NCBI GenBank assembly: GCA_946965045.2
Contig: OX337234.1
Coordinates: 1,116,001-1,180,000, forward strand
Reading direction: 5' to 3'
Source of the DNA: Epithemia pelagica
Lineage: Eukaryota > Bacillariophyta > Bacillariophyceae > Surirellales > Surirellaceae
DNA length: 64,000 nt
The stretch's first letter is position 1. Every line of letters begins with the position of its first letter. The position numbers and the translations under genes were made by a program. This document shows, piece by piece, positions 53,138 to 64,000 of this stretch. The notes under the pieces are model-generated. The model ran no database searches, was not told where the DNA came from, and saw only the letters and a program-made list of their open reading frames with translations.

Positions 53138-54907
53138 TCATGACGTTTTGTAGGTCTTTTGGGTGTTGCTGGATGATTCTGGTTGTATATTGGCCGACGA
53201 CCGTTTCCGTGCCGATATTGTAGACTGTGGGCGAGTGCCCGATGGTTCGTGCCGTCGTTTGGGTACTCCTCGATAGACTTGAATGTGCGCTCGTTCCCAT
53301 GCATCATGCTGATGGTTGGTCATTTGTTCCACCATTTCGGGTGTAATGTCCGCCAAGACATACAAGTCATGGTGCAAGGAGAGTTGAATGTCTTGACCAA
53401 AGTATTGATTCGACGCCGGACAGTTGGGATCGCCCACTTGGGTCCAGTCGAGGGGACACGGAAATTTCGGAGTGGACACCAAGGTCCATTCCACTTGCAA
53501 TTCGTCTCGAGTCCGTTGAAAAAAGTCTCGTTCAAGGTCGGGTTTGCGCCATCGGACAATCCACAACAAGGTTGCTGCCTTCGAATCCCTCTTCCAAAGG
53601 CGACCAACAGTTTCCACCAAGGCTGGAATGGATGTGGGATTGTACAAGATATCGGAGGTCACAATCAAATCGCATTGATTGTAAAGGGACGAAGGTGGAT
53701 TGGTTGCCCAATCCAGTGTTTGGCAATCCACTCGAACGTCAGAGGGTATCGACAATGGACTTGTTGTTGTTGTTGTTGCTGCGAAGGTGGTTGTTGGTGT
53801 GGTAGAGTCAGTGGTGATGCGGGATGTTCGTGTCAATGATGAAGCGTCCCCGTTGTTATCAAACAGGTGGTTTCTGATATTGTGTTGTACATTGTACTGC
53901 AAAAGAGGCAAGGCGGCTTCACAATCCGTCAGGGTAACCTGCAAGGGATGAGATGCGGCTATTGCTTGTGTGGACGCCGCCAAGGCCATTCCCAACCCTC
54001 CCACTCCGGAACCCAATTCCAAGACATGATGAAAGGGAGTCATCACAGTGTCGGAACGGCGTTTGTCATCATCATCATCATCATGACCTAGAATCCAGGA
54101 CCACACCAAGTCCACTTGGCGACCCGAGGATGATTGGTGTTTGCCATTGTGGCCGGAGGATTCATCGGTGGCCGTATCAGCTGCAGTTGTGGCAGCTTGA
54201 AGTACCAATCGAGTCGACGGCCACAACATACCATACGTCCCATCGTCTGTCGTACTGCGGTTTGTGGTGTTGCAGGGTGGTGGATTGCTGGATGCATCAC
54301 TACAACTCAAAGACTTGTTCTCATGCGACCGTCTTTTTGGATCTTGTCTTGTTCTTGTTGTTGTTGCGGCACAGGAATTGGACCGTGACGAGTCAGATGG
54401 TGATGATGATGCGGATGGTAGCGAAAACGTCAATTCCATCACCTTGCCATTGGACAAGGGAATTCGTTCCCACGCACACGACGAAGAAGAAGACGAGGGA
54501 AAGTGGCTCGTTTTGGTGGGCCATCCTTCGTTCTCTGCTTCAGTGGCACTCTCCACCAGACGTTGTGGGTCTTCTTGCCCCTCCACATCCTCTTCTTCCA
54601 AAGCGTCCACCATACTCCCTTGTGTGATTTGATCAATGTTCTTCTCGTCCTTCACTGCTGTATCATGATTTTCGTTGGAGGCTGCTGCTGCTGCAGCTAA
54701 TTGGTCGGATGATGAATCTGGTTCCTCCTCGTTGTCTGATGGTGGTGGTTGCTCCTCATGCATCAATTCCAATTGCAAGACATGTCCTGGTTCCGTGCCT
54801 TCGGGTACCACCACTTCCAATTCCGTCCCTTGTACCACAAAGGTCAAGGTATCCCCCACCGAGGCGGTTGCCGGGACGGGAAGAGACACGGTCCGAGTGG
54901 TTGGCAT
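53138..54907 (-). CDS. METTL-type protein methyltransferase (Methyltransf_16 family)
   Basis: 589 residues, single exon. The first ~60 residues (VGDTLTFVVQGTELEVVVPEGTEPG) form a small beta-rich domain. A disordered Asp/Glu/Ser-rich linker of ~200 residues follows. The SAM-binding core has motif I VLELGSGVGGLGMALA, VTLTDCEAALPLLQYN, a DCQTLDW strand and the motif II region CDLIVTSDILYNP, as in lysine methyltransferases of the METTL21 group. A basic tail ends the protein. The target is unknown. Poly-Thr runs encoded by GTT/GTG repeats (53755-53810) interrupt the core. Confidence 0.85.
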   Translation of the reverse strand: MPTTRTVSLPVPATASVGDTLTFVVQGTELEVVVPEGTEPGHVLQLELMHEEQPPPSDNEEEPDSSSDQLAAAAAASNENHDTAVKDEKNIDQITQGSMVDALEEEDVEGQEDPQRLVESATEAENEGWPTKTSHFPSSSSSSCAWERIPLSNGKVMELTFSLPSASSSPSDSSRSNSCAATTTRTRQDPKRRSHENKSLSCSDASSNPPPCNTTNRSTTDDGTYGMLWPSTRLVLQAATTAADTATDESSGHNGKHQSSSGRQVDLVWSWILGHDDDDDDKRRSDTVMTPFHHVLELGSGVGGLGMALAASTQAIAASHPLQVTLTDCEAALPLLQYNVQHNIRNHLFDNNGDASSLTRTSRITTDSTTPTTTFAATTTTTSPLSIPSDVRVDCQTLDWATNPPSSLYNQCDLIVTSDILYNPTSIPALVETVGRLWKRDSKAATLLWIVRWRKPDLERDFFQRTRDELQVEWTLVSTPKFPCPLDWTQVGDPNCPASNQYFGQDIQLSLHHDLYVLADITPEMVEQMTNHQHDAWERAHIQVYRGVPKRRHEPSGTRPQSTISARKRSSANIQPESSSNTQKTYKTS

Positions 54908-55589
54908 GTGTTGAGGTTTAGAGAGAGTATTGCGTGATGACGCCGTGTTCTAGACAAGGGACGGCACTTCGTTAGGGTTCTTCTTTATTCCCCAAAGGAG
55001 TATGACTCATGTCGAAAGGCGTTCCTTGTCCAACAATTTCCCCATGGTCAAAAGTGCCACATGAAACACGACAAAAATTTTGATACATAGCTATGAGACT
55101 ATCCTACCTACCATGTCCGATCGCCTCATTAACTCCTCTAGCATAAGCCCATCCAATCTGAATCTTAGGTACCTCTCTAGAAGAGGGTTCGTAATTCCCA
55201 ATTTCCATGGACAATGATTCAAGACAACGATGAGAAACAGTCTTTCCGCAATCAATCATCAATCTGTGAGCCCAAGGAAATGGAAGTACGGTACTCCATT
55301 TTTGGCACTCCAAATGTTTCTGTTGTTAAAACAGACGCATAGTTTCGTTAACGCCAATAAACGACTGTGCCTATCTACAACGACAAAACAGCCTCACGAT
55401 AAATTTTTGTGGAGAACAACGGAGACACCATCATTACTTACCTTCATCCTTCCATTGTCTCGGAATGGCCATTTGTCTGAATCGAACATTAGGAGATGGG
55501 ACGTGAATAATTTGTGTGGATTCGTTTGGTGGTGCTGCACTACAAGGTTTCGGAGTACCTACCTAGTACAAAAAAATCATCGACTACTA
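54908..55589. other. Intergenic, no supported gene
   Basis: A 129-codon frame (55230-55619) shows no conserved feature. Otherwise only promoter space for the methyltransferase gene. Confidence 0.5.
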
Positions 55590-56674
<1,085 letters not shown>

Positions 56675-57013
56675 TTAAGCGGTCATTGTCCCCTTCGGAT
56701 CGACGTGACAAACCAACACACAAGCGCCAATGTTCTATGGAACTCCTCAGCGGTATAGAGTGAATCGTTTGAAACATTGGGAAAAGAAGTGCGACCCGTT
56801 CTGGGACTCGTTTTTCCGTCCCAATCCCCAATCAACATTTCCCTCCAATACAACCATGACGACCAGCCGCAAGCTCCACCAACACAGAGTAGGATCACCA
56901 TAGACAATGTTGGTGGAGTGAAGCTCAGCTCAGAAAATGGACGTACAATAGCTGCTTGCAAAGACAAGGTATGGTCGCGTTGATCATAACGAGCATCAAG
57001 TGATTGGAAGAGA

Positions 57014-57325
57014 ATGCTCTCGCTTTCCTCAAAACTCTTCAAGAACGCGGTTGCGAACCAGTCTTCTGCGATATCGGGTGGTTCTGTCGCCAAAGCCTTG
57101 TTTTCGACCAAGAATGGAACTTTCAAATGGTTCAATATACAAAAGGGGTATGGATTTATTGCCCCAGATGATGGATCTGATGATGTTTTTGTGCATCAAA
57201 CCGTAGTCCATGCCAATGGATTCCGTTCTCTTGCCGTAGGTGGCCATCATCGACAGTCTTGTAATTTGTGTGGAGCATCTTGTCTCAATGCTGTTGTTGC
57301 GTTCTTCCATGTTTTCAACTGTTAG
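57014..57325 (+). pseudogene. Organelle-targeted cold-shock-domain protein, truncated
   Basis: The first ~34 residues ([19 protein letters not shown]) look like a mitochondrial transit peptide. [20 protein letters not shown] and [18 protein letters not shown] are the first half of a cold-shock RNA-binding domain with both RNP motifs (KGYGFI, DVFVHQ). After RSLA the domain should continue with acidic beta-strands, but the frame drifts and stops at 57325. A donor at 57238 (GTAGGT) with an acceptor near 57330 only adds unrelated residues. The second half seems replaced by the broken nuclease-kinase sequence that follows. Confidence 0.65.
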
Positions 57326-57343
57326 CTTTAGAACGGAGCACAC

Positions 57344-58195
57344 AGCGGGTCATCAGCTTGGGCAACCGACGCAGCATAGTGAATTGCAAGAGGAGCTTAG
57401 GGCATTGAAAAAGCTTTTCGTCAAGAAAACCGTAAACGAAGCGAGAGCTGTTAGCTATGCGGAGTACTACGACGAAAAAAATGCTAGAGGGAAGGATCGA
57501 AACCTGGTCTCCAACATCTACAAACGCCACCGACTCCACCCAACTGCGAGCTTATCTTATTCAAGCTCCAAGTGGGTCGGAAAAAGGAGACCGTCAAGCC
57601 ATTTTGGAAGGATATTTTAAGCCGACACGAGCTCCTCCCGGCATGGAATAACGGTTACGAGATCGCACATTTGGGCACGAAAATCCCGGACATTTCAATT
57701 TTCCCTCAACATCTAGAAAAGCCGTCAAAAGGGGACTTTGTTGCCGCGGGAGATTGTAAGGGAAGTACTTGGGATGGGACATCTCATGCAGAATTGGGAC
57801 AGATCATGTCCTACGTACATCGAATGCTTGATACTCAATCGACAAGGCAGCTTGGCTATGGCTTCAAGCGTCTTAGCTTTTGAACATGATATGAAGCTTT
57901 GGCTACAGCTCATGCAAGAAGACACGGGGTATCATCAGCCCCACACTGTGAGCGGATATCCCATGTCCTTCGACCAAACTCTCCGACCGGGAGGGACATG
58001 TCGGGCATTTGGAGCAACCTATCGTGGGGCAGCGGTGGTTGCAAAACTAGATATATGCGGATGCTGCAAGACTTCCAAGCCCGAAAAGGTAATGATACCA
58101 AACGCAGATTTGGTTTGGTGGGCCCCTTTAATTGGAATGGACCTAACTTCGAGTGTCGTCCTGCGGTCTAGTGTGGGTAGGGATGCTCGTCCCTA
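57344..58195 (+). pseudogene. Degenerate PD-(D/E)XK nuclease - kinase protein (CR-effector type)
   Basis: Fragments in shifting frames follow one another. First is a helical region (EELRALKKLFVKKTV, SYAEYYDEKN); then LLPAWNNGYEIAHLG with GTKIPDISIFP and FVAAGDCKGS, giving the PD and D-x-K pattern of a PD-(D/E)XK nuclease followed by a helix (AELGQIMSYVHRML). Last, after a frameshift near 57850, is a kinase-like N-lobe LRPGGTCRAFGATYRGAAVVAKL with glycine loop and VAK lysine. At least three frameshifts exist (near 57545, 57580, 57850) and no kinase C-lobe follows. A nuclease fused to a kinase is a known CR-effector architecture. It is convergent with the NTPase-nuclease gene. Confidence 0.6.
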
Positions 58196-58310
58196 ACCAC
58201 CTTTGTTATGAGTTTGACTGAGGCCTAACCTATCTGTACACAATGAATACCCATCGCTTTTTACGTTGTTTGATGTTATGGATTATTACGCTCTTGACCT
58301 GCCTCCATCG

Positions 58311-58406
58311 ATTGAGAAACTTTTAGCTTCTCTTCACGAATTCCAGTTTGGGCATACCATTGAGAAACTTTTAGCTTCTCTTCACGAATTCCAGTTTGGG
58401 CATACC
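58311..58406 (+). repeat. Two tandem copies of a 48 bp unit
   Basis: 58311-58358 and 58359-58406 are identical; in frame they would repeat 16 residues (IEKLLASLHEFQFGHT). No gene is otherwise supported in 58200-58750. Confidence 0.9.
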
Positions 58407-58752
58407 GACATTGTAGACCACACTGTATTACTTCATTTCATCCGTCCCCCTACCATCTTCTCAACATCACCAAGCATAGAGGTCAAATGGAGCCAAGGCA
58501 AGCAAATTGTCCTGAGGAAGAACTGCCTACACATATATCAAGAGATATATCTGAGAATGAATCAAGATTCATGACAACAGAAATTGGATGAAGCTCTGTC
58601 AATCACAACTATGGAATGTCAGAACAGTTCTGGAATCTGTCGGACCGACGAGAAAGGGCAACTACTCTGGCCTAACCTGCCGAGGTAAACTATGTTGGAG
58701 CATGTTGAGCTACTGTACAGTCTATGTGGACGACGCGAGGAGAGGGGAGTTT

Positions 58753-60246
58753 TTATGGACCTGCAATGCGAGTACTTCCCCTATAGACTTCCTTCGTGCT
58801 CATCAGGAATGTGAAAACTTGGCTTTCAAAGAACCGCCCCTGATATTGCGGGCTTGGCTTTATTGGCCGGTCGCCCATTTTTTGATAATTCAGAATCGCA
58901 AAGCTACTGTTACCAATCACGTAGTGTGGGGTCCCTCCGGGAGTTTTCGGAAAGAATCTGAGTATGTGCTCGTCAAGCTTCGCGATTTCGGTGTTGTTGA
59001 TGGCGCTCGTTAGGACGCACTCAACGAAAGAGTCAACACGAGAATTGAAATATAGGTCAGGTTTTCTTGCTGCCGTCCCAACATTGACAAGCTTTGGGTT
59101 GAACAATCGAGTTTTGAGGTAGGAAACCCCCGAAAGAATGATTAAAAGTTCCAACGTAAGTGCATCTTCAATGGGCCCCCCAAAAGGGTTGTACGGCGTC
59201 CAATCTAGATTTGGAAGAGCGAACTGAAGAAGTTCCTGCACACCTTCGACACCATGCGAGAGCTGATTTTTGAAAGAGTGGCTTGATGATATCTTGGAGA
59301 TGAATTCTTCAAAGAGAAATTCGGATAAGATCTTATTGTTGGCGTCGCAGAAGCCTTTTCGCTTGAGATCATAGAGTAACGTTGGATCCTGGGTTTTATA
59401 CAGTAGTGGACGCACGTCAGTAGATAAAATATCAGGTAGACACCGATCAGCCATGGCCTTGTACTGGTCCTGGCCTTGCAACTCATATGAATGCAAGTAC
59501 TCTAATGTCTGAGCGGTATTGTAGCCTTGCGCAACACGCTTCGTTACCAGAACCTCTGAGAGCCACATTAAGGGATGGATGTGCCCACCGACGTAGTTAC
59601 GTACATGTTCCAAGACCGTACGGAGACTTTCGACATTCGCAGCAGCTGGCCCGCCTACAGCAGCCGCCACACCCGAAAAATAATCCACCACTCCTTCGCG
59701 AACCATCACTTCGTTTGACGACAAGAAGAGGTCAGACGTGTCCACTTTTTGCGTGAACTTTTGACTCATCGTTTGGTACTCGGGCACACCAGCGCCTACC
59801 GTGGTGATCTTGTGGTTCATAGTATTCTTCAGGAGGAGAGTATAAAGTCCTCCTCCCACGTTATCTTGGGTTTCGTCAATGAGAAGCCACACTTGCTTTT
59901 TCTCGTTAGCCAGGGTCTTGACGAAATGGATCACGAGTTCTCGGTTCAGGAATGTCGCGTTCTCAATAAAGTACACAGTCTCGTTTTTAGCCTGTAGAGC
60001 CAATCCGATCAGATTCAATAAGGTTGTTTTCCCCGCGCCCCGGCACCCGTTGATGTGGACGGACACATGGGGGCTAGCGACGTTCAATACTTTTTCAACG
60101 AGCCCTGTCCACTGCACCACAAAGGGACCAAAGCCTACTGCCTTGAACGACTCGTACGTTGCCTGGGGTTTAAAAGAAAACTCTGTGGCGACTCTTTGGA
60201 AGTCTTCGTCAGTCGTCGTCGCACGCGTTGCCGTCGTCATCTTCAA
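58753..60246 (-). CDS. P-loop NTPase - PD-(D/E)XK nuclease-like protein, Crinkler/CR-effector type
   Basis: Single exon of 497 residues. Walker A is INGCRGAGKTTLLNLI (about residues 64-79) and Walker B VWLLIDETQDN (~119-129). In the C-terminal third, ARKPDLYFNSRVDSFVEC followed by LDEHILRFFP matches the pattern of the nuclease-like domain in oomycete Crinkler proteins (a vDFyi strand, an E-containing strand, then EH..RF), here without the canonical ExK lysine. STAND-like NTPase plus nuclease is the best-known CR architecture. No secretion signal or LxLFLAK header is seen, so it acts inside the producing cell or has lost its header. The leader is shared with the second Copia tail, and a hAT element sits 168 bp upstream. 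Confidence 0.72.
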   Translation of the reverse strand: MKMTTATRATTTDEDFQRVATEFSFKPQATYESFKAVGFGPFVVQWTGLVEKVLNVASPHVSVHINGCRGAGKTTLLNLIGLALQAKNETVYFIENATFLNRELVIHFVKTLANEKKQVWLLIDETQDNVGGGLYTLLLKNTMNHKITTVGAGVPEYQTMSQKFTQKVDTSDLFLSSNEVMVREGVVDYFSGVAAAVGGPAAANVESLRTVLEHVRNYVGGHIHPLMWLSEVLVTKRVAQGYNTAQTLEYLHSYELQGQDQYKAMADRCLPDILSTDVRPLLYKTQDPTLLYDLKRKGFCDANNKILSEFLFEEFISKISSSHSFKNQLSHGVEGVQELLQFALPNLDWTPYNPFGGPIEDALTLELLIILSGVSYLKTRLFNPKLVNVGTAARKPDLYFNSRVDSFVECVLTSAINNTEIAKLDEHILRFFPKTPGGTPHYVIGNSSFAILNYQKMGDRPIKPSPQYQGRFFESQVFTFLMSTKEVYRGSTRIAGP

Positions 60247-60296
60247 CTTACTAATTGTCCCTTCGCTTCAAAGCCAGTGGGTCTGATAAACTCACT

Positions 60297-60413
60297 TATC
60301 GACGTCAGTAGAGCGAGTTCACTTCGTTAAGAAAAAGACTAAGATCAGATTACACACTATCGAGGATCTCCTTTCAATTCAGTAAGACAATAAGAGGTAG
60401 GAGTAAACGTGAT
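60297..60413 (-). repeat. ~115 bp shared leader block, copy 2
   Basis: Reverse complement of 36667-36783. Lies just upstream of the NTPase-nuclease start codon and is cut off exactly where the hAT element begins. Confidence 0.85.
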
Positions 60414-63400
60414 CAGGGTGTGGAAGTCATAAGGCCAAGACTTCCAAAATTCCAACTTTTTCCAACTTTTTTCCTCGAATTTCCCAAGTTAAGTCATATT
60501 ATAGGTTTTTTCCTTACCAACTTATTTGTCAAAGTCTAATTGATGCTTTTCTTCTTCCAACTTGACTAGGATTGATCCAACTTACACAATTACTAGCCCG
60601 AGACAAACTCTCATTATTTCCCACTACTACAATTCTGAAAGTTGTAACTTTCCCCTTGAAGTTAAGTCAAGTTCATTCCGTTCTAGTAGTGACTTGAAGT
60701 CATAAGTTTAATCGAAAGTCACAACACAACGACTAATATCATAAAGTCAAGTTGTAACCTCTCTACATAGTAACTAGTAACTTGCAACTTGCAATCTCCC
60801 AACTCCCAACTCCTTGATTCTATACTCAGTTTTCTCTCGTACAATAAGACTGACATATACCACTTACCATTCTTACTACTTACTACACCCAAACCCAACA
60901 CACAACGACGCACCTCTTTCTGGATGAAGCACATGAATTAGAGACTGCAGTTTGCCATCAATTGAACAACCCTTTCCTGGTGATAGCACATGTCTTTATT
61001 TCCTGTGCTGGATATCGAAGTTGATCCTAATTCACCTTCACTCTCCAGTCTTTCAACGCTTACCCACGCCATGGGCCCCCCAGGGAACAACCAACAAACC
61101 ACTCCATCGAATGAAACTCCCCCATCCTCCCAAGATGCTCAAGCAAGCAACCACCAAGACCCGAGTCCAACAGCAACCAATGATAACCAAAATAACTTAC
61201 CTGCAGGGACAACAGGATCCACTAATGGAACAGAAGCACAAGGTGGTGCTGTTGAATCTCAAGCCGACAATGCAGGGGACAATGCAGAGGAAGGAAAAGT
61301 CTTTTGTTTCTTTCACCCACCCACCCAAAAGATTCTTTTGCAATTTCCAGGGCAGCTATTTTGGGAAAGTTAGATATTTGAACTTCAAGAAGATGACTGA
61401 AACCAGGAAGACGGTTAAGGCAGATAAAACGATTGATCTTGACCGGATGCCTGGTCTATTCAGTTGTTTCCAAACGCTCGACTCAGCTTCCAAAATAGAT
61501 CAGGATGACAACGAACATTACCCAAGCATTGTGAAGAAACTGGTTGTTTGCCCATACTGCTTCCAGAACCCACAGAAAGAGCTCGAAAAGTGTCTTCTTG
61601 GTCTTGGCCAAAATTCCTCCTCGAACATCGGACAACACATGTCAAGATATCACAAGGAAGCACTCGAAGACTCAGCTTCCGTTGCCACCGACCCTACCCA
61701 GCAAACGATGTCATCGTTCACCGGTTCTATGGTGAGCAAGACAGATGCAAAGGTATTGTTTCATCAATCAATCTACCAGTTCGTAAATGATTGTGGGTTT
61801 CCTGCTTCGACGGTAGAGCGAGAATCTTTCAGGGATCTTCTCAAGTGTGCAATCGCCAATGCACCGAAATTAAAAGAAAAGGACTGTGTCATTAGCAACA
61901 AAGCTATCACCAAGATGAGATTACAGTCCTACAACGAATTCATCAAGATCGTCACTGAGCTTGGAGATAACGTCTGACAGGCCTACCACAATCTGTGCAA
62001 CAAACCAATTGCTTTTTGCACCGTGACACATGATATTTGGCAAGGGAACGACAAGGACGTATTGGGAGTTAGTCTAATCTTCACTGACCCCAGGAACTGT
62101 GAGATATACCGTCTTCCTGTTGGTTTATGTTCGACCAAGGGGCATTCTGCTGCTCAAGTGGCCGAGCACACAAAAGACATTCTCAATGCAGCTGGATTCA
62201 CTCAAGCGGATCTGTCGTTGTCGGTCAACGACAACACCAATTCGGCCGTACTTGCTGGAAAGTACATCCTGGGAAATAACACCGGCGGAAAGTGCGACAT
62301 GCACCGTGCGGAGTTAATTTTGAAGCACGCAACCGGTTTGGCCGTGAGGAAGAAAAAAGGCGAGGTAGTAGACAGCAACCCCAAGTTTATGAATATATAC
62401 CAGAAGTTCTTCAAGTTTGCTGCGTGGCTAATGAGTTCCAGGGCAAAACGATGGGATAATCTTCGTGCATGGGCAAAAAAAAATGGGAGGGTGCTGATTG
62501 CCATCCCAATGCCAAACATGACCCGGGTTGGAGGCTGCATGATAATGTTCCATGGCCTCATACGAAACAAATTCGTCATGGATGCATATGTAAACGATAC
62601 ATTTGACAACAAGGATCAACAGTTTATTGATCGATACCCTACAGAAGAAGAATGGCAAGCTCTGTCTGAAATTGAGGGTTTTCTTTCACCTCTCAAAGCT
62701 GTATCAATGACGTTGCAAGTGGACAATCCATCAGCCTCTGCTGGATCCCTCCTTGAAATTTTCAGCAGCAAACACTTCTTGGACACTATGAAAACTATGG
62801 GCGTCCCTGTTTTGAAGTTGACTGGCAATTCTGTTCGTCCATGGGATGCCAAATTAACCATTGAGAAACTCAAAAAAAGCAAACCGTACAGGGGTATTTT
62901 GAAATACCAGGAGCTGACAGAGACAAGCCGATTATTGATTGATTGTGTCCTAGCAGAATATGGAAACTACATGGAAGAAGGGAACGACGAGCATGCAGAA
63001 CATGCCATGTGTGGGCATCCTTTCTTGGCATCCTACGGTCCAAATATCCTGAAGTCGATCAAAGTATATGACGAGGAGTCTATTAAGCGCGTGAGGAAAC
63101 AATTTGTAACAGACGTAGCCAACAAATTCGCAGAACCGAAGCCCCCACCAACAACAGCAACGTCAAACCAAACAGATGCCACCCAACAACAAGACGACAC
63201 GGTGGTCACCGACGATCTTCCAATAGAGGCAGATACAGAACCCGAGGTCCCTGACGCAGTAACAGATGTTATGGATTGTTTTAACATATTCAAGACGCAT
63301 CGGCAAACAAGGGAACAAGAAGATGCTGCGCTCCTAGCAGGAACAGGAGGGACGGATGGGACGGCAGTGGCAGGTCAACAGGCAACACAGCAACGAGCAA

Positions 63401-64000
63401 TGCATTTCAAAAAATGCGATGAACAGTTTGGACGATACCTGGAGTTCTGTGATACTGTTGTGCATAATTCCTGGGCAAATTTGATTAACGAATATCCTAC
63501 AGAGGCATTCCAAAAATTCTCTAAATCTTGGAGCGATCAAGACAAGGCTCAATTCCAATGTGCATGTAGAGAGAACCACTTTCATGCAGTTGGCAAATAC
63601 TTCGATGTCCTGAAATGGTGGTCGACTAACAGAAGCCTGTTTCCTAAGTTGTTCCCAAGTGCACTGGTATGGATCTCAAAACCTGCCACCAACGCATTTC
63701 AAGAAAGAGTCTTTTCTCGTTCCACGTTTATGGACCGCAATCCATTAATGCGTCGGCAACTAGATAAGAACTTTGAGATGCGTACGATGGAAAGTATCAC
63801 ACGGAAAGTGCGTTCGGAGATACTTGAGAACGAGAAAAGTCTCGCGTCGTTCCCAAAAGGGGACAGTAAGCAGAAGTTGGACAAGACAGCAACAGCAAAA
63901 TCAGTTGGTAACTCTTCCTCGTCCCCAGTGGTCATTGACGATAGTTCTGAGAGACAAGCCGAAACGACAACGACGACAATAACACAAGGACAGTCACAGT
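60414..64000 (+). mobile_element. hAT DNA transposon, left end and most of the transposase (continues past window)
   Basis: Homology of the leader block to 36667 stops at 60413 and CAGGGTGTGG begins, a hAT-style CAGGG terminus. The first 500 bp are rich in AAGTCAA/AAGTTAAGTC/AACTTGACT-like short motifs in both orientations, as in hAT subterminal regions. If correct, AACGTGAT (60406-60413) should be the 8 bp target duplication and recur after the right end. Confidence 0.7.
60990..64000 (+). pseudogene. hAT transposase with one in-frame TGA, partial
   Basis: Exon 1 from ATG 60990 to 61298 (Asn/Thr/Gln-rich); a 52 bp intron (61299-61350, GTCTTT...TTCCAG) restores phase to exon 2, which is open to the window edge except for TGA at 61975-61977. 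A BED-type zinc finger (CPYCFQN then HMSRYHKE) comes first. The RNase H-like core follows, with FCTVTHDIWQGNDKD (catalytic Asp), LSVNDNTNSA and CDMHRAELILKHATG. The hAT dimerisation region near the end has VLKWWSTNRSLFPKL and RVFSRSTFMDRN. The TGA may be a decayed Arg codon (CGA). With it, only the DNA-binding part would be made. Confidence 0.85.

Overview
The window looks like nuclear DNA of a diatom, probably a raphid pennate (inference). Supporting signs are short GT-AG introns (52-284 bp), HSP70 with a seven-base first exon, an NnrU/Z-ISO-type protein, the diatom-style kinase signature with GFDVRGDV after the catalytic loop, a DM13-DOMON-cytochrome b561 protein, and two Copia-type retrotransposons with diatom-style proteins. 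No prokaryotic operon or rRNA was seen, and no tRNA was recognised by eye.

Layout. 1-8.5 kb: a gene running off the left edge (coiled coil plus PD-(D/E)XK-like nuclease motif, minus strand) lies head to head with a 5'-truncated protein kinase; a second kinase, an NnrU-family membrane protein, a truncated glycosidase-like gene and a SAM-HNH protein follow. 9-13.4 kb: an organelle-targeted SDR, the peroxisomal import factor PEX19 ending in a CaaX box, and an unknown protein with a paralogue at 45 kb. 13.9-25.6 kb: a nested insertion. A foldback element with ~690 bp arms is split by a 9.76 kb Copia element with two 721 bp LTRs (two differences) and a 5 bp target duplication. 26-29 kb: a fragment of an alpha-kinase C-terminus and a cytosolic HSP70. 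29-36.8 kb: a decayed second Copia element ending in an LTR-like tail. 36.8-46 kb: a sulfotransferase with an internal 909 bp duplication, an ankyrin protein, two damaged alpha-kinase genes and the unknown-family paralogue. 42 and 47 kb: two copies of a ~550 bp inverted-repeat element in opposite orientation. 48.8-57.3 kb: a 1260-residue DM13x3-DOMON-cupredoxin-DOMON-b561 protein, a METTL-type methyltransferase, an ARL1-like GTPase and a truncated cold-shock gene. 57.3-64 kb: a broken nuclease-kinase gene, an intact P-loop NTPase-nuclease gene of Crinkler (CR-effector) type, and a hAT transposase running off the right edge.

How it fits together. Housekeeping genes (SDR, PEX19, HSP70, ARL1, methyltransferase) are interspersed with mobile DNA and with fast-evolving families that recur as intact and broken copies: kinases, alpha-kinases, and a dispersed set of nuclease, NTPase and kinase modules resembling eukaryotic CR-type (Crinkler-RHS-type) effectors. 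Two of the latter genes share an identical 88 bp intron-centred block 7.4 kb apart. One sits behind a leader that matches the tail of the second Copia element, with the hAT element inserted exactly at the edge of that match. The best candidate for something undescribed is this effector-like set and its exchange of exons and promoters through repeats.
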